This document shows, one piece after another, positions 1 through 8,935 of a stretch of 64,000 bases of DNA (the first letter of the stretch is position 1; every line of letters starts with the position of its first letter). The stretch comes from Nocardia sienata NBRC 100364 (GTDB lineage: Bacteria; Actinomycetota; Actinomycetes; Mycobacteriales; Mycobacteriaceae), in NCBI RefSeq assembly GCF_001613205.1, contig NZ_BDBX01000008.1:62001-126000 (forward strand), given 5' to 3'. A model generated the notes under the pieces. It was not told where the DNA came from. It made no database searches and was given only the letters and a program-made list of their open reading frames with translations. The position numbers and the translations under genes are program-made.

Positions 1-1068
1 ATCGACGATGTGGTGGTCGGCAGTATCGGCGATATCCGGGTCGAGAACTGGCACGCGCTGGTGGAGGTGTCCGTCCAGCCGGGCGAGGTGGTCCCGGCGA
101 ACGCGCAGGCGCGGGTCGGGCAGACCAGTCTGCTCGGCTCGATGCATCTGGCCCTGGACCCACCGCCCGGGCAGCCGCCGCAGGGCCGGCTGGATTCCGG
201 CGCCCGGATCACCCTCGACGACACCGCCACCTACCCGTCGACCGAACAGACCCTGGCCTCGCTGTCGGTGGTGGTCAACGGCGGCGGTCTGGGGCAGGTG
301 GGCGATATCGTCAGCAGTCTCGGCGCGGCGTTCGAGGGGCGCGAGACGAATATCCGCGCGCTGCTGGACCGTCTGGATGTCTTCCTGGGCACGCTCGACG
401 ACCAGCGTGCCGATATCGTCGCCACCATCGACGGGCTCAACCGGCTGGGCAGTACCTTCGCCGCCCAGCGCGATGTCCTCACCGAGGCGCTGCGCCGGAT
501 CCCGCCGGCGCTGGATGTCCTGATCCGGGAGCGGCCGGACCTGGTGACCGCGCTGGACCGTCTACGCGCCTTCAGCGATACGACCAACGGTGTGCTGACC
601 GCGGTGCACGACGATCTGCTCACCAACCTGCGCAATCTGGAACCCACCCTGCAGGCGCTGGCCGACGTGGGCACGGACATCAACAGTGCCGTCGCGTTCG
701 CGACCGTGTTCCCCTACGGGCAGTACCTCGTCGACAACGGGGTGCGCGGCGACTTCATCAACCTGTTCGCCACGGTCGACCTGACCATCCCGCGACTGCG
801 CCGGGAACTCCTGCTGGGTACGCCGTGGGGCGACCCCACCGCCGTCATCCAGGCGGCGGTGGGCGATCCGGGTTACGCGGCGCAGACAAAGGATCCGCTC
901 GGTTTCGGAGTGACCGCGCCGGCGCCCGCCCCGGCCCCGGCACCCCCGCCGGATCAGCCGCCGGCGCCGGAACCCGCGCCGGTCGCCCCCGCGCCCGCGC
1001 TGCCGTTCCCGCTACCGCCGCTACCGCTACCGCAGATACCCCTGCCGCCCGGGATCGGAGGCCGCTGA
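1..1068 (+). CDS. mceE: Mce family protein, MceE position (5' truncated by window edge)
   Basis: Periplasmic solute-binding subunit of an Mce lipid importer. The frame is open from base 1, so the N-terminus (with the usual lipobox in MceE) lies outside the window. The visible 355 codons contain the end of the MCE domain (VEVSVQPGEVVPANAQARVG, then LLGSMHLAL), a long helical region with heptad-like spacing at residues about 100-230, and a Pro/Ala-rich tail typical of MceE/MceF-type proteins. The stop overlaps the next start (TGATG at 1066-1070), so the two are translationally coupled. The position directly before an MceF-like gene supports MceE rather than MceC or MceD. This is by order and tail composition, not by a lipobox that can be seen. 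Confidence 0.85.
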   Translation: MDDVVVGSIGDIRVENWHALVEVSVQPGEVVPANAQARVGQTSLLGSMHLALDPPPGQPPQGRLDSGARITLDDTATYPSTEQTLASLSVVVNGGGLGQVGDIVSSLGAAFEGRETNIRALLDRLDVFLGTLDDQRADIVATIDGLNRLGSTFAAQRDVLTEALRRIPPALDVLIRERPDLVTALDRLRAFSDTTNGVLTAVHDDLLTNLRNLEPTLQALADVGTDINSAVAFATVFPYGQYLVDNGVRGDFINLFATVDLTIPRLRRELLLGTPWGDPTAVIQAAVGDPGYAAQTKDPLGFGVTAPAPAPAPAPPPDQPPAPEPAPVAPAPALPFPLPPLPLPQIPLPPGIGGR

Positions 1069-2519
1069 TGCTGCTGTCCCGCTTCGTCCGTGCCCAGCTG
1101 ATCATCTTCAGTATCGTCTCGGTGATCGGCCTGGTCGTGATGTCGGTGTTCTATATGAAACTGCCGAATCTGGCCGGGGTCGGAACCATCGATGTGACGG
1201 TCGACCTGCCGGAGGCCGGTGGCCTCTACCGGTTCGGCAATGTGACCTACCGGGGAATCCAGGTGGGCAAGGTGACCCGGGTCGACCTGTCCGGTGACGG
1301 GGTGCGGGCCACGCTCGCGATCGACGGCTCACATCGCATCCCGGCCGATCTGACCGCCGAGGTGCGCAGCGTCTCCGCGGTGGGGGAGCAGTACGTGGAT
1401 CTGCTGCCGCGCACCGATTCGCCGCCGTACCTGTACGACGGCGCCACCATCGAGCGTCGCGACACCGAGATCCCGCAACCCGTCGGCCCGATGCTGGACC
1501 GGCTCAGCGCGCTGGTCGGCACGATCCCCAAGGACGATCTGCGCCGGTTGCTCGACGAGATGTTCGCCGGTGTCAACGGCGCGAGCGAGGATCTCGATTC
1601 GCTGCTGGGCTCGGCCGAGAAATTGACCGCGACGATGAACGGCGTCGGCGACAACACCCGCGTCCTGGTGGAAGATGCCGTACCGCTGCTGGATTCGCAG
1701 GTGCGGTCGGCGGACGCCATCCGGATCTGGACCCGCGCCACCGCCGATGTCACCGGTCAATTGGTGGCGAACGATCCGCAGCTGCGCACCCTGCTGCACT
1801 CCGGGCCGGGCTTCGCCGACGAGGTGTCCGGACTGCTGGACTCGCTCCAGCTCACCCTGCCGGTGCTGCTGTCCAACCTGACCACGGTGGGGCAGCTGGC
1901 GGTCACCTACAACGCCGGTCTGGAACAGCTGCTGGTACTGCTCCCGCCGGCGGTGTCGCTGGTCCAGGCGGTGCAGCCGACCAAGAACGCGTCCGGGCTC
2001 GGCATCGGTGACTTCCGGATCAGCGGTGTGTCCGATCCGCCGGCGTGTACGGTCGGGTTCCTTCCCCCCTCGCAGTGGCGGTCGCCCCAGGACGTCACCA
2101 CCATCGACACCCCCGACAACCTCTACTGCAAACTGCCGCAGGATCATCCGATCGCGGTCCGCGGCGCCCGCAATATCCCGTGTGCCGGCAACCCCGCGAA
2201 ACGGGCCCCCACCGCGGCCATCTGCAACAGTGACCAGGATTTCGTCCCCGTCGCCCCGGAGCAGCCGGTGGTGGGGCCCTATCCGCGCGATCCGGAGCTG
2301 GAAGAGCAGGGCATCCCGCCGGATTCACGATTCTCCCCACCGCCGGGTAACGCCCCGGCCGCGGATACGACCGCGCCGGGCGCCGCCGCGCCGGCCGTAG
2401 CGTTCGCGCAGTACGACCCGAGTACGGGTGAATACCTGGGACCCGACGGGCAGCTCTACCGGCAGACCGATCTGGTGGCGGACAGCCACAGCAGCTGGGA
2501 GGAGATGCTTCCCCACTGA
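1068..2519 (+). CDS. mceF: Mce family protein, MceF position
   Basis: Last mce subunit, 483 aa. One N-terminal membrane anchor (residues about 8-30, LIIFSIVSVIGLVVMSVFYM) is followed by an MCE domain (VDLPEAGGLYRFGNVTYRGIQVGKV) and a long helical domain that would form the needle/tunnel in Mce complexes. The C-terminus is Pro/Ala-rich and ends SHSSWEEMLPH. The start ATG at 1068 overlaps the mceE stop; the reading frame is open upstream but has no domain sense there. A strong hairpin follows directly, so this gene ends the operon. The usual companions (YrbE permeases, mceA-D) must be upstream of the window. The Mce-associated membrane genes that often follow directly are found instead at 6.6-8.0 kb. 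Confidence 0.88.
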   Translation: MLLSRFVRAQLIIFSIVSVIGLVVMSVFYMKLPNLAGVGTIDVTVDLPEAGGLYRFGNVTYRGIQVGKVTRVDLSGDGVRATLAIDGSHRIPADLTAEVRSVSAVGEQYVDLLPRTDSPPYLYDGATIERRDTEIPQPVGPMLDRLSALVGTIPKDDLRRLLDEMFAGVNGASEDLDSLLGSAEKLTATMNGVGDNTRVLVEDAVPLLDSQVRSADAIRIWTRATADVTGQLVANDPQLRTLLHSGPGFADEVSGLLDSLQLTLPVLLSNLTTVGQLAVTYNAGLEQLLVLLPPAVSLVQAVQPTKNASGLGIGDFRISGVSDPPACTVGFLPPSQWRSPQDVTTIDTPDNLYCKLPQDHPIAVRGARNIPCAGNPAKRAPTAAICNSDQDFVPVAPEQPVVGPYPRDPELEEQGIPPDSRFSPPPGNAPAADTTAPGAAAPAVAFAQYDPSTGEYLGPDGQLYRQTDLVADSHSSWEEMLPH

Positions 2520-2562
2520 ACACCCAGGGCGGGAGCGGCAATTCCGCTCCCGCCTGGGTGTT
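2519..2562. terminator. Hairpin terminator between convergent mceF and acyl-CoA dehydrogenase
   Basis: Arms at 2519-2538 and 2544-2562 pair over 19 bp with one bulged G and a 5-nt loop (caatt). The hairpin begins on the last base of the mceF stop codon. It lies between two convergent genes and can serve both directions. There is no clear U-tract, which is common in high-GC actinobacteria. Confidence 0.8.
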
Positions 2563-2580
2563 CCCGGACTTTCCGTCCTG

Positions 2581-3756
2581 TCAGCTCCGGGGGAGGCCGA
2601 GTACGCGCTGCGCGATGATATTGCGCTGGATCTCGGAGGTGCCGCCTGCGATGGTGCCGGAGAAGCTGCGGAGATAGCGTTCGAACCAACTCGGCGCGTG
2701 ATCCTCGAGGTTCAGCAGATTGTGCCGGGAGGTGACCGAGGGATGGGTCAGGCCGTCGGCACCGGCCGCGTCGAGCGCGGCCTCCAGGCCGTGCTGCACG
2801 GCTTCTGAGCCCAGCAGTTTCAGTACCGACAGCGCCGCCACATCGGTTTCGCCGCGCGATTCCCGGGCCAGGGCCGCCGAGCCCAGCAGTTCCAGCGCTT
2901 GCAGATCCATCACCGAGGTCGCGAACCGGTCGGTGTCGAGTTCGGTGCGCGGCGTGAAATCCGCGACCAGCATCCGCAACCGCTGGGCGAAACTCATCCA
3001 CAGCAGTGTGCGTTCGTGCCCGAGCGAGCCATTGGCCACGGTCCAGCCCATGTTCAGCTCACCCACCAGATTCTCCACCGGAACGTGGGCGTCCTCGAAG
3101 AAGACCTCGTTGAAATCGAGATCGTCGGCGGCGCACGCCGAGGCGAACGGCCGGCGCCGCACCCCCGGGGTATCGGTGGGGATCAGCAGCACCGAGATAC
3201 CGCGATGTTTGGGGGCCGCCGGATCGGTGCGGACGAAGGTCAGGATCACATCGGAATCGTGCGCGCCGGAGGTCCACACCTTCTGGCCGTTGACGACGAA
3301 GTGGTCACCGTCGCGCACCGCCCGGGTACGTAATCCCGCCAGGTCCGAACCGGCTCCCGGTTCGCTCATACCGAGCGCGGCCGACATCTCGCCGCGCAGG
3401 ATGGGTACGGCCCATTTCCGCTGCTGTTCGGGGGTGCCGAAGGTGATGAGAGAGGCGGCGATGATGCCCTGGCCCTGCGGATTGCAACTCTCGTAGATCT
3501 TGCGCGCGGCCAGTTCCTCGCGGTGCACGTACTGCTGCAGGACGGTGGCATTACGACCGCCGAACTCCGGCGGATAGCCCGGTACCAGCCAGCCGTGGTC
3601 GAATTGGACCGACTGCCATTCGCGGGCCCACTGCGGCACATGCGAGCTCGAGCGCGGTCGTTCGACCGCGGTGGCCTCGGGCGGCAGGTACTCGTCGAGG
3701 AACGCGATGAACTCGGCGCGGAATCGTTCCACGTCCTCGTCGAAACTCAGCTGCAC
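2581..3756 (-). CDS. Acyl-CoA dehydrogenase
   Basis: FAD-dependent alpha,beta-desaturation of an acyl-CoA, 391 aa. The N-terminal helical domain is followed by the flavin loop GMSEPGAGSDLAGLRT (about residue 128), VNGQKVWTSGAHDSD, and the C-terminal signature AGGTSEIQRNIIAQRVLGLPR. The start is GTG at 3756, preceded by AGGAGG at 6 nt; the longer open frame upstream of it runs through the promoter and is rejected. It is divergent from a TetR gene and the intergenic region carries a GAGAATAACATTCTC palindrome. This type usually acts on CoA esters of steroid side chains, branched or cyclic acids; the exact substrate cannot be read. The neighbouring ligase (4.7 kb) could make its CoA-ester substrate. 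Confidence 0.93.
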   Translation of the reverse strand: MQLSFDEDVERFRAEFIAFLDEYLPPEATAVERPRSSSHVPQWAREWQSVQFDHGWLVPGYPPEFGGRNATVLQQYVHREELAARKIYESCNPQGQGIIAASLITFGTPEQQRKWAVPILRGEMSAALGMSEPGAGSDLAGLRTRAVRDGDHFVVNGQKVWTSGAHDSDVILTFVRTDPAAPKHRGISVLLIPTDTPGVRRRPFASACAADDLDFNEVFFEDAHVPVENLVGELNMGWTVANGSLGHERTLLWMSFAQRLRMLVADFTPRTELDTDRFATSVMDLQALELLGSAALARESRGETDVAALSVLKLLGSEAVQHGLEAALDAAGADGLTHPSVTSRHNLLNLEDHAPSWFERYLRSFSGTIAGGTSEIQRNIIAQRVLGLPRS

Positions 3757-3780
3757 TGTGGACCTCCTTTTGCGAATTAT

Positions 3781-3795
3781 GAGAATAACATTCTC
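3781..3795. promoter_or_regulatory. Palindromic operator candidate GAGAATAACATTCTC (site A)
   Basis: 15-bp near-perfect palindrome (arms GAGAATA/CATTCTC) about 25 nt upstream of the acyl-CoA dehydrogenase start and 94 nt upstream of the TetR start. A further half-site ATTCT follows at 3806-3810. The same arms recur near 4.6, 27.0 and 28.65 kb. Likely the binding site of the adjacent TetR regulator; this is inference from symmetry and repetition. Confidence 0.6.
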
Positions 3796-3888
3796 CGATA
3801 GAGATATTCTAGTTTCCGAAGGTAGGTCGACCGGCCGGGGCAACGGGTTCACTCCGGGTGAGTCGCCGCGGTGACGGGAGGTACGGCC

Positions 3889-4551
3889 ATGCGGAGTGCC
3901 GGCAATGGGCTGACCCTGCAGCAGCGGATCGACGAGCGGTCGGTGCGTACCACCAAATTGTTCGGTAGCGCCGCGGTCCAGCGATTCCTGGACGCCGCCC
4001 GGGCGCTGATCACCGAACGCGGCAGTACCGATTTCACCATGCACGAGGTGGTGGACAACGCGGGCCAGTCGCTGCGCAGTTTCTACCTGCTCTTCGACGG
4101 CAAACACGAACTGCTGCTGGCTCTCTACGAAGAGGCGATCGCGAAAGTGGCCGGCCAGATCCGCGAGGCCACCGGTAACGACGACGATCCGCTGGACAAG
4201 TTGCGGCTCGCGGTGGAGCTACTGTTCGAGTTCTGCCGGCCGGACCCGGGTGCGCATCGCCCGCTGTTCACCGAGTACGCGCCGCAACTGCTGATGTCGG
4301 ACCCCATCGAGATCCAGGTCGCGCATGCCTCGCTGTTCGAGTTGCTGGCCGATCTCATGCGCGACGCGGCCGCCGCGGGTCATCTCTGGCCCGGTACGCG
4401 ACCGCGTCGGCTGGCCGCGATGACCCTGCAGACGGTGATGTTCGTGGCCCAGGGGGCCCGCACCGACGACGGGTCGAACGCGATCACCGCGGCCGAGGTG
4501 TGGAACCTCTGTGCCTTCGGTGTGCTCGGGGACGGGGAAGGCGCTGCGTGA
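3889..4551 (+). CDS. TetR family transcriptional regulator
   Basis: 220 aa. The N-terminal HTH spans about residues 20-65 (AARALITERGSTDFTMHEVVDNAGQSLRSFYLLFDGKHELLLALYEEAI in parts), followed by an all-helical ligand domain. ATG 3889 is chosen because GGGAGG lies 7 nt upstream; a GTG at 3871 is in frame but has no ribosome site. It is divergent from the acyl-CoA dehydrogenase across a palindrome-containing promoter region and is followed by an acyl-CoA ligase with another copy of the half-sites. It probably represses these genes until an acyl-CoA or pathway intermediate binds. The HTH shows SLRSFY where many TetR proteins have a T-x-Y-x-H-F ending, a variant seen in lipid-metabolism TetRs. 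Confidence 0.88.
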   Translation: MRSAGNGLTLQQRIDERSVRTTKLFGSAAVQRFLDAARALITERGSTDFTMHEVVDNAGQSLRSFYLLFDGKHELLLALYEEAIAKVAGQIREATGNDDDPLDKLRLAVELLFEFCRPDPGAHRPLFTEYAPQLLMSDPIEIQVAHASLFELLADLMRDAAAAGHLWPGTRPRRLAAMTLQTVMFVAQGARTDDGSNAITAAEVWNLCAFGVLGDGEGAA

Positions 4552-4619
4552 ACCCATCGGTGACGGCGGTCGAACAGACCGCGCGGTCGGCTAATCGGCG
4601 GCGGAGTGCAGCGGATATG

Positions 4620-4642
4620 ATATTCTCAGTTTTCGAGAATAT
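4620..4642. promoter_or_regulatory. Inverted repeat ATATTCTC-n7-GAGAATAT (site B)
   Basis: Perfect 8-bp arms (4620-4627 and 4635-4642) with a 7-nt spacer, 46 nt upstream of the acyl-CoA ligase start. It uses the same half-site as site A but in the opposite (diverging) arrangement. Probably a target of the same regulator, although the geometry differs. Confidence 0.5.
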
Positions 4643-4687
4643 TGATATCGCCACGGGCTGGGCGCCCGGCGTTCAGGAAGTCGTCGT

Positions 4688-6190
4688 ATGAGTATTTCGC
4701 TACTGCTGGATATGGCGGCCTCGACCGACCCGGATCGAGTGGCCGTCGTCTCCGGTGAATCGCGCTGGACCGGCGCGGAGCTGGACGCACTGGCACACGG
4801 CGGGGCGGGCGCGATCGCGGCCTCCGGCGCGCGCAGCGTCGCGTATGTGGGTACCGGTGGTGCGCTGCTGCCGCTGCTGATCTTCGCCTCGGCCCGGGCG
4901 GGGGTGCCGTTCACCCCGTTGAACTATCGGCTCAGCGGCGACAAACTCGCCGAACTCGTGCGGCGCCTCGACGCGCCTCTGGTCGTCCACGACGACGCCT
5001 ACACGCACGCCGTCACCGGTACGGCCGACCGGCTGTGGACCTCGGCGGAATTCCTGGACAATGCCCGGACCGCGGACCCGGTCGGCGCCGACCCCGATCC
5101 CGACTCCGCGGCGGTCGTGCTGTTCACCTCCGGGACCACCTCGCAGCCGAAGGCCGTCGAGCTCTCGCACAACAATCTGGTCAGCTACATCACCGGCACG
5201 GTGGAATTCGCCGCCGCCGCGCCCGAGGACGTCTCGCTGATCTGCGTGCCTCCCTACCATGTGGCCGGGGTCGGGGCCGCGCTGTCGAATCTGTACGCGG
5301 GCCGGAAGATGGTGTACCTGCGGAATTTCGAACCGCAGGAATGGATCCGGCTGGTCGAGTCCGAACGGGTTACCACGGCGACCGTCGTCCCGACCATGCT
5401 GGACCGGATCATCAGTGGCCTGAAAGCGAGCGGTGCGCGCCTGCCCACCCTGCGGACCCTGGCCTACGGTGGATCCAAAGTCGGGCTGCCACTGGTACGG
5501 ACCGCGCTCGAACTGCTGCCCGACGTCGGCTTCGTCAACGCCTACGGTCTCACCGAGACCAGTTCCACCATCGCGGTCCTCGGCCCGGAAGACCACCGGG
5601 CCGCCCTGGTTGCCACCGATGCGGCGGTCGCCGCCCGGCTCGGCTCGGTCGGGCAGCCGGTACCGGGCATCGAAGTGCAGATCCGGGACGAGAGCGGCGC
5701 GGTGGTGCCCGCTGGTACGGTCGGCGAGCTGTTCGTCCGCGGGCCGCAGGTCTCGGGCCGGTACACCGGGATCGGTTCGGTACTCGACGCCGAAGGATGG
5801 TTTCCCACCAGAGATCTGGCGGTCCTGGACGACGGCGGGTTTCTGTTCGTCCACGGCCGCAGCGACGACACCATCATCCGGGGCGGGGAGAACATCGCCC
5901 CGGCCGAGATCGAGGACTTCCTGGTCGAACATCCGGCCGTGCACGAGGTCGCGGTGGTCGGCGTCGAGGACGCCGAGTGGGGGCAGATCATCGTCGCGGT
6001 GGTGGTACCCACCGATCCGGGCAGCGTTCCCGATCCGGAGGAACTGCGCACCTACGTGCGGTCCGGATTGCGCGGCTCCCGGACCCCCGACCGCGTGGTG
6101 TTCCGGTCCGAACTCCCCGCCACTCCCACCGGGAAGATCCTGCGCCGCGAACTCGTCGCGGATCTGACCCGCGAGACCGCCGGCGCGTAG
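4688..6190 (+). CDS. Acyl-CoA ligase (FadD-type, AMP-forming)
   Basis: ATP-dependent activation of a carboxylic acid to its CoA thioester, 500 aa. The P-loop-like motif LFTSGTTSQPKAV (about residues 146-158), the A5 motif YGLTETSS, the hinge GRSDDTIIRGGENIAPAEIE, and the C-terminal lysine motif PTGKILRREL are all present. The start is ATG 4688. It lies behind an inverted repeat with the same half-sites as the TetR/dehydrogenase promoter, and it is followed at 26 nt by a small conserved gene, probably in one transcript. The substrate is unknown; the context of Mce import and acyl-CoA dehydrogenase suggests a hydrophobic carboxylic acid. Confidence 0.93.
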   Translation: MSISLLLDMAASTDPDRVAVVSGESRWTGAELDALAHGGAGAIAASGARSVAYVGTGGALLPLLIFASARAGVPFTPLNYRLSGDKLAELVRRLDAPLVVHDDAYTHAVTGTADRLWTSAEFLDNARTADPVGADPDPDSAAVVLFTSGTTSQPKAVELSHNNLVSYITGTVEFAAAAPEDVSLICVPPYHVAGVGAALSNLYAGRKMVYLRNFEPQEWIRLVESERVTTATVVPTMLDRIISGLKASGARLPTLRTLAYGGSKVGLPLVRTALELLPDVGFVNAYGLTETSSTIAVLGPEDHRAALVATDAAVAARLGSVGQPVPGIEVQIRDESGAVVPAGTVGELFVRGPQVSGRYTGIGSVLDAEGWFPTRDLAVLDDGGFLFVHGRSDDTIIRGGENIAPAEIEDFLVEHPAVHEVAVVGVEDAEWGQIIVAVVVPTDPGSVPDPEELRTYVRSGLRGSRTPDRVVFRSELPATPTGKILRRELVADLTRETAGA

Positions 6191-6216
6191 CGCAGCCGGA
6201 GAAAGGAACAACGTTC

Positions 6217-6522
6217 ATGGTGAAAACCGGTACCCGGCTCCGGAGCCAGGTGTGCAGTACCGAGGTCATCATCGTCCGGGCCGCCGACAGTCTCGCCGAC
6301 CTCCGGGCCGGTGGAGTGCCGATGGTGCCCATCGACGGCGCCGCGCCGGACTCCGGCGGTAGCCCGCAGGAGGGTTTCGCGGACGGCAACCTCATCGGCA
6401 AACGCTATGTCGACGCCGACGGCGCCGAAGTGCTCGTGACCAAGGCCGGCGCGGGCACGCTCAGCGTCGGCGACACGCCGCTGACCATCAAGGAAGCAAA
6501 GCCGCTGCCCGCAAGCGACTAG
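6217..6522 (+). CDS. Conserved small protein linked to acyl-CoA ligase
   Basis: 101 aa, start ATG 6217 with AAAGG upstream. It is compact and predicted soluble: an N-terminal strand-rich part (QVCSTEVIIVRA), a Gly/Pro loop, then GNLIGKRYVDADGAEVLVTKAGAGTLSVGDTPL and a short charged tail. It has a single Cys, no membrane segment and no signal peptide. I recall similar small proteins next to acyl-CoA ligases in actinomycetes, but I cannot assign a function. It is probably co-transcribed with the ligase; a role as an accessory or ligand-binding protein would be a guess. Confidence 0.75.
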   Translation: MVKTGTRLRSQVCSTEVIIVRAADSLADLRAGGVPMVPIDGAAPDSGGSPQEGFADGNLIGKRYVDADGAEVLVTKAGAGTLSVGDTPLTIKEAKPLPASD

Positions 6523-6610
6523 GCGCACCTACACATGCGCCCCGGCCATGCGCCGGCTGCGGGCGGACTGCGCCGCAGTGCCATTCGGACGAGTGATCGA
6601 GGTGGGACAG

Positions 6611-7540
6611 ATGACCCAGGCCACCACCGACCCGCTGCTCCTGGCGGCGGAGGAAGCCGACGCCGAGGCGGCGGCCGCGGAGGCCGAGGCGGTCGCCGCG
6701 CAGGCGTCCGCCACGGCGGCCCGGGCCCGTGCCCGGGCCGCCCGGTTACGCCGGGAAGCGGGGAGTTCGGGCGAACCGCCCGGTTCCGACCCCGCCGGAG
6801 CGGAGAAACCGGGCGCCGCGGCGCCGGTGGCCGATACCTCGTCGTCGATGATCGCGGACGATACTGCACCCGCCGCCGACCCGGACGAGGGCACCGAGCC
6901 GGCGGAAGCGGCGGCCGATACCGATCCGGAACGGGCCGAGTCCGGCTCTGCCGCATCGGGCGCCGGCCCTGGCGTTACGCCCGTGCAACCCGGGAAAACG
7001 AAACGGGCGTGGTTCGCCCGAGTGGTCCGGCAGTTGCCGGTGCGGGCGGCTCACCGTCTGCGGGGTCGCACTCTGGGCCGAGTCGTGGCCGGGGTGGTCG
7101 TCGTCGCAGCGCTGGCGGTCAGCGGGTTCTCGATCTGGAACCACCACGAGATCGGTGTCCAGCAAGCCCGGGAGGACGAGTACCTCGACGCGGCGCGGCA
7201 GGGCGTCCTGGCCCTCACCAGTATGGATTCGAGGCGAGCCGCCGATGATGTGCGGCGGGTACTCGATCGGTCCACCGGCGCCTTCCGCACCGACTTCCAG
7301 ACCCGCTCCGAGGATTTCACCAAGGTCGTCGAACAATCCCAGGTCGCGACTCAGGGCGAGATCACCGCTTCGGCGGTCGAATCCATGACCGACGAGTCGG
7401 CGGTGGTACTGGTCTCCGCGGTATCGCGGATCACCAATTCCGCGGGAGCCCGGCAGGAGCCGCGGGTATGGCGGTTGAGTGTCACCGTCACCCGCGCCGG
7501 CCCGGATCTTTTGATGTCGAAAGTGGAGTTCGTGCCATGA
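6611..7540 (+). CDS. Mce-associated membrane protein (Mam-like), first of pair
   Basis: 309 aa, start ATG 6611 behind GAGGTGGG. Residues 1-165 are extremely rich in Ala, Glu and Pro (alternating AEAEA and disordered acidic stretches). One membrane helix follows (about residues 158-178, VVAGVVVVAALAVSGFSIW), then an extracytoplasmic domain with the Mam/VirB8-like pattern (YLDAARQGVLALTSMDSRRAADDVRRVL, then TGAFRTDFQ). These proteins stabilise Mce complexes in mycolata. The stop overlaps the next ATG (ATGA), so both are coupled. The long cytosolic Ala/Glu tail is unusual in length. Confidence 0.85.
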   Translation: MTQATTDPLLLAAEEADAEAAAAEAEAVAAQASATAARARARAARLRREAGSSGEPPGSDPAGAEKPGAAAPVADTSSSMIADDTAPAADPDEGTEPAEAAADTDPERAESGSAASGAGPGVTPVQPGKTKRAWFARVVRQLPVRAAHRLRGRTLGRVVAGVVVVAALAVSGFSIWNHHEIGVQQAREDEYLDAARQGVLALTSMDSRRAADDVRRVLDRSTGAFRTDFQTRSEDFTKVVEQSQVATQGEITASAVESMTDESAVVLVSAVSRITNSAGARQEPRVWRLSVTVTRAGPDLLMSKVEFVP

Positions 7541-8046
7541 GCATCCCCGGTCTTCTCCGTACCGTCCGCCGATCCCCGGAACCCCTGCTGCTCACCCTGG
7601 TGGCCGTGGTCGCGATGGCCGTGGCCGGGTCCTTGCTGGTCTTCCAGTACCGCCCGGACAGCCACGGCGACGCGGTCCGCAACGAGGTGCTCAGCGCCGC
7701 GACCGAGGGCACCGTCGCGCTGCTTTCGTATTCCCCGGAGTCGCTGGACACCGATTTCGCGGCGGCGAGATCAAGGATGACCGGCGATTTCCTGACCTAC
7801 TACAACCAGTTCACCGAAAAGGTCATCGCACCCGCCGCCAAAGAGAAGTCGGTGAAGACCACGGCGACCATCGTGCGATCGGCGGTGGCCGAACTCCACA
7901 CCGATTCGGCGGTCGCACTGCTGTTCATCAATCAGACGACCACCAGTGCCGAAAAACCCGATCCCGCGCTGGCGGCCAGCAGCGTCCGCGTGACCCTGTC
8001 GAAGGTAGCAGGCTCATGGCTGATCTCGTCGTTCGATCCGGTCTGA
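7537..8046 (+). CDS. Mce-associated membrane protein (Mam-like), second of pair
   Basis: 169 aa, ATG 7537 overlapping the previous stop. A short cytosolic N-terminus is followed by a membrane helix (about residues 18-36, LLTLVAVVAMAVAGSLLVF) and the same extracytoplasmic fold as its neighbour (NEVLSAATEGTVALLSYSPESLDTDFAAARSRMTGDF in parts; ends LISSFDPV). Tandem Mam genes normally sit directly after mceF; here about 4 kb of fatty-acid genes and a TetR gene come between. It presumably serves the Mce transporter whose last genes open the window. Confidence 0.85.
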   Translation: MSIPGLLRTVRRSPEPLLLTLVAVVAMAVAGSLLVFQYRPDSHGDAVRNEVLSAATEGTVALLSYSPESLDTDFAAARSRMTGDFLTYYNQFTEKVIAPAAKEKSVKTTATIVRSAVAELHTDSAVALLFINQTTTSAEKPDPALAASSVRVTLSKVAGSWLISSFDPV

Positions 8047-8321
8047 TCGCCCCGTTCGCGAGCGCGGGCCCACGCCTCGCCGGCGTCGACGGGCCGGTCG
8101 GGCATGGACGACCGGGGATGACCCGAAGGCGCTGACCGCGGGTGCGGTGCGCCGGCCGCGCGAAAGCAATGCGCTGCTTCCAGGTGTCACGACGCACGGG
8201 ATTACCGGCAAGACCTCGTCACTGATTTGGTGCCCGAGGCCGAACGCCGGTCCGAACACGAGAAGCTGGGCCGCGCCCCTGGGGCACCCGCAATGCGGGC
8301 AAGCTCGCACGAGCAATAAGG

Positions 8322-8935
8322 TTGCTTTCGGAGATGAACAAAGCCAACCCGGGCCTGTCGCTCGAGCTGGTGTGGGACCTGATCGAGAGCACCGTGTCCA
8401 AAGCTGAACTGCGCACCGCCCTGGGTGCGATCGACGAGCCGGTGCCACAGACGGACGCGGAGTTCGACCCCCAGCGCCTCGCGGAGCCGGCCGGGCGGTT
8501 CGCGACCGTCCGATCGTTCCCGCCGGCGATGATCCGCGGCATCGACTTCGACGCCACCGGCGACGCCAACGCCGGCGGTGGCGCCGAAGTCGATGCCGCG
8601 CCACCGGCGACGCAAACGTCGGCGAGGACACGCACACCCTCGCCGACTTCGTCTCCCCACCGCGTGGGCGCCGCGGGATGCCCGCGCGCCGGCCGGATAC
8701 CTGCCGCGTCGATCCCGACCTGTTCGGGCGGCGTGGACGAGGAGGGAAATCCGCCCGGTTGGACCGATCTACCGACCGCGGCGACGATTCCGCAGGTAAG
8801 GCCTGCCGGAGCTGGTCCGCGAGGTGATGGCGGGGTATCCCGGGTTCGCCGAAGTCTTCACTCATGTTGCCGGCACGAGCGTCCGCGTCGGGCCGAAAAC
8901 GGCGCGCTACCTGGTTGAATACGCTCAACGACCGA
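8322..8935 (+). pseudogene. Decayed Tn3-family transposase remnant
   Basis: Frame-shifting fragments recall actinobacterial Tn3 transposases: a first stretch with LVWDLIESTVSKAELRTA and RFATVRSFPPAMIRGIDFDATGDAN (compare the AELRxAV...YxTVRxFxxxL...IEFGATA pattern), then after frame changes LPELVREVMAGYPGFAEVFTHVAG (compare LPELLLEV...GFxxAFTHV). There is no intact frame, no DDE triad and no visible terminal repeats. A further open stretch to 9079 (NTLNDRAAGLNVRLEPIPRRGD) is unassigned. Assignment is from remembered family patterns and should be treated as probable only. 8047-8321 holds nothing I can name. Confidence 0.45.

Noticed and set aside
845-2147. Minus-strand open frames antisense to mceE/mceF
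   Set aside because: Arg/Pro/Gly-rich shadow frames of high-GC coding DNA without domains or ribosome sites.
2581-4107. Long open frame giving a 508-aa acyl-CoA dehydrogenase
   Set aside because: The extra 117 residues cross the promoter, a palindrome and the TetR start region; GTG 3756 has an ideal AGGAGG and matches the family N-terminus.
4700-6211. 503-aa minus-strand frame opposite the first acyl-CoA ligase
   Set aside because: Shadow frame; the plus strand carries all ligase motifs.
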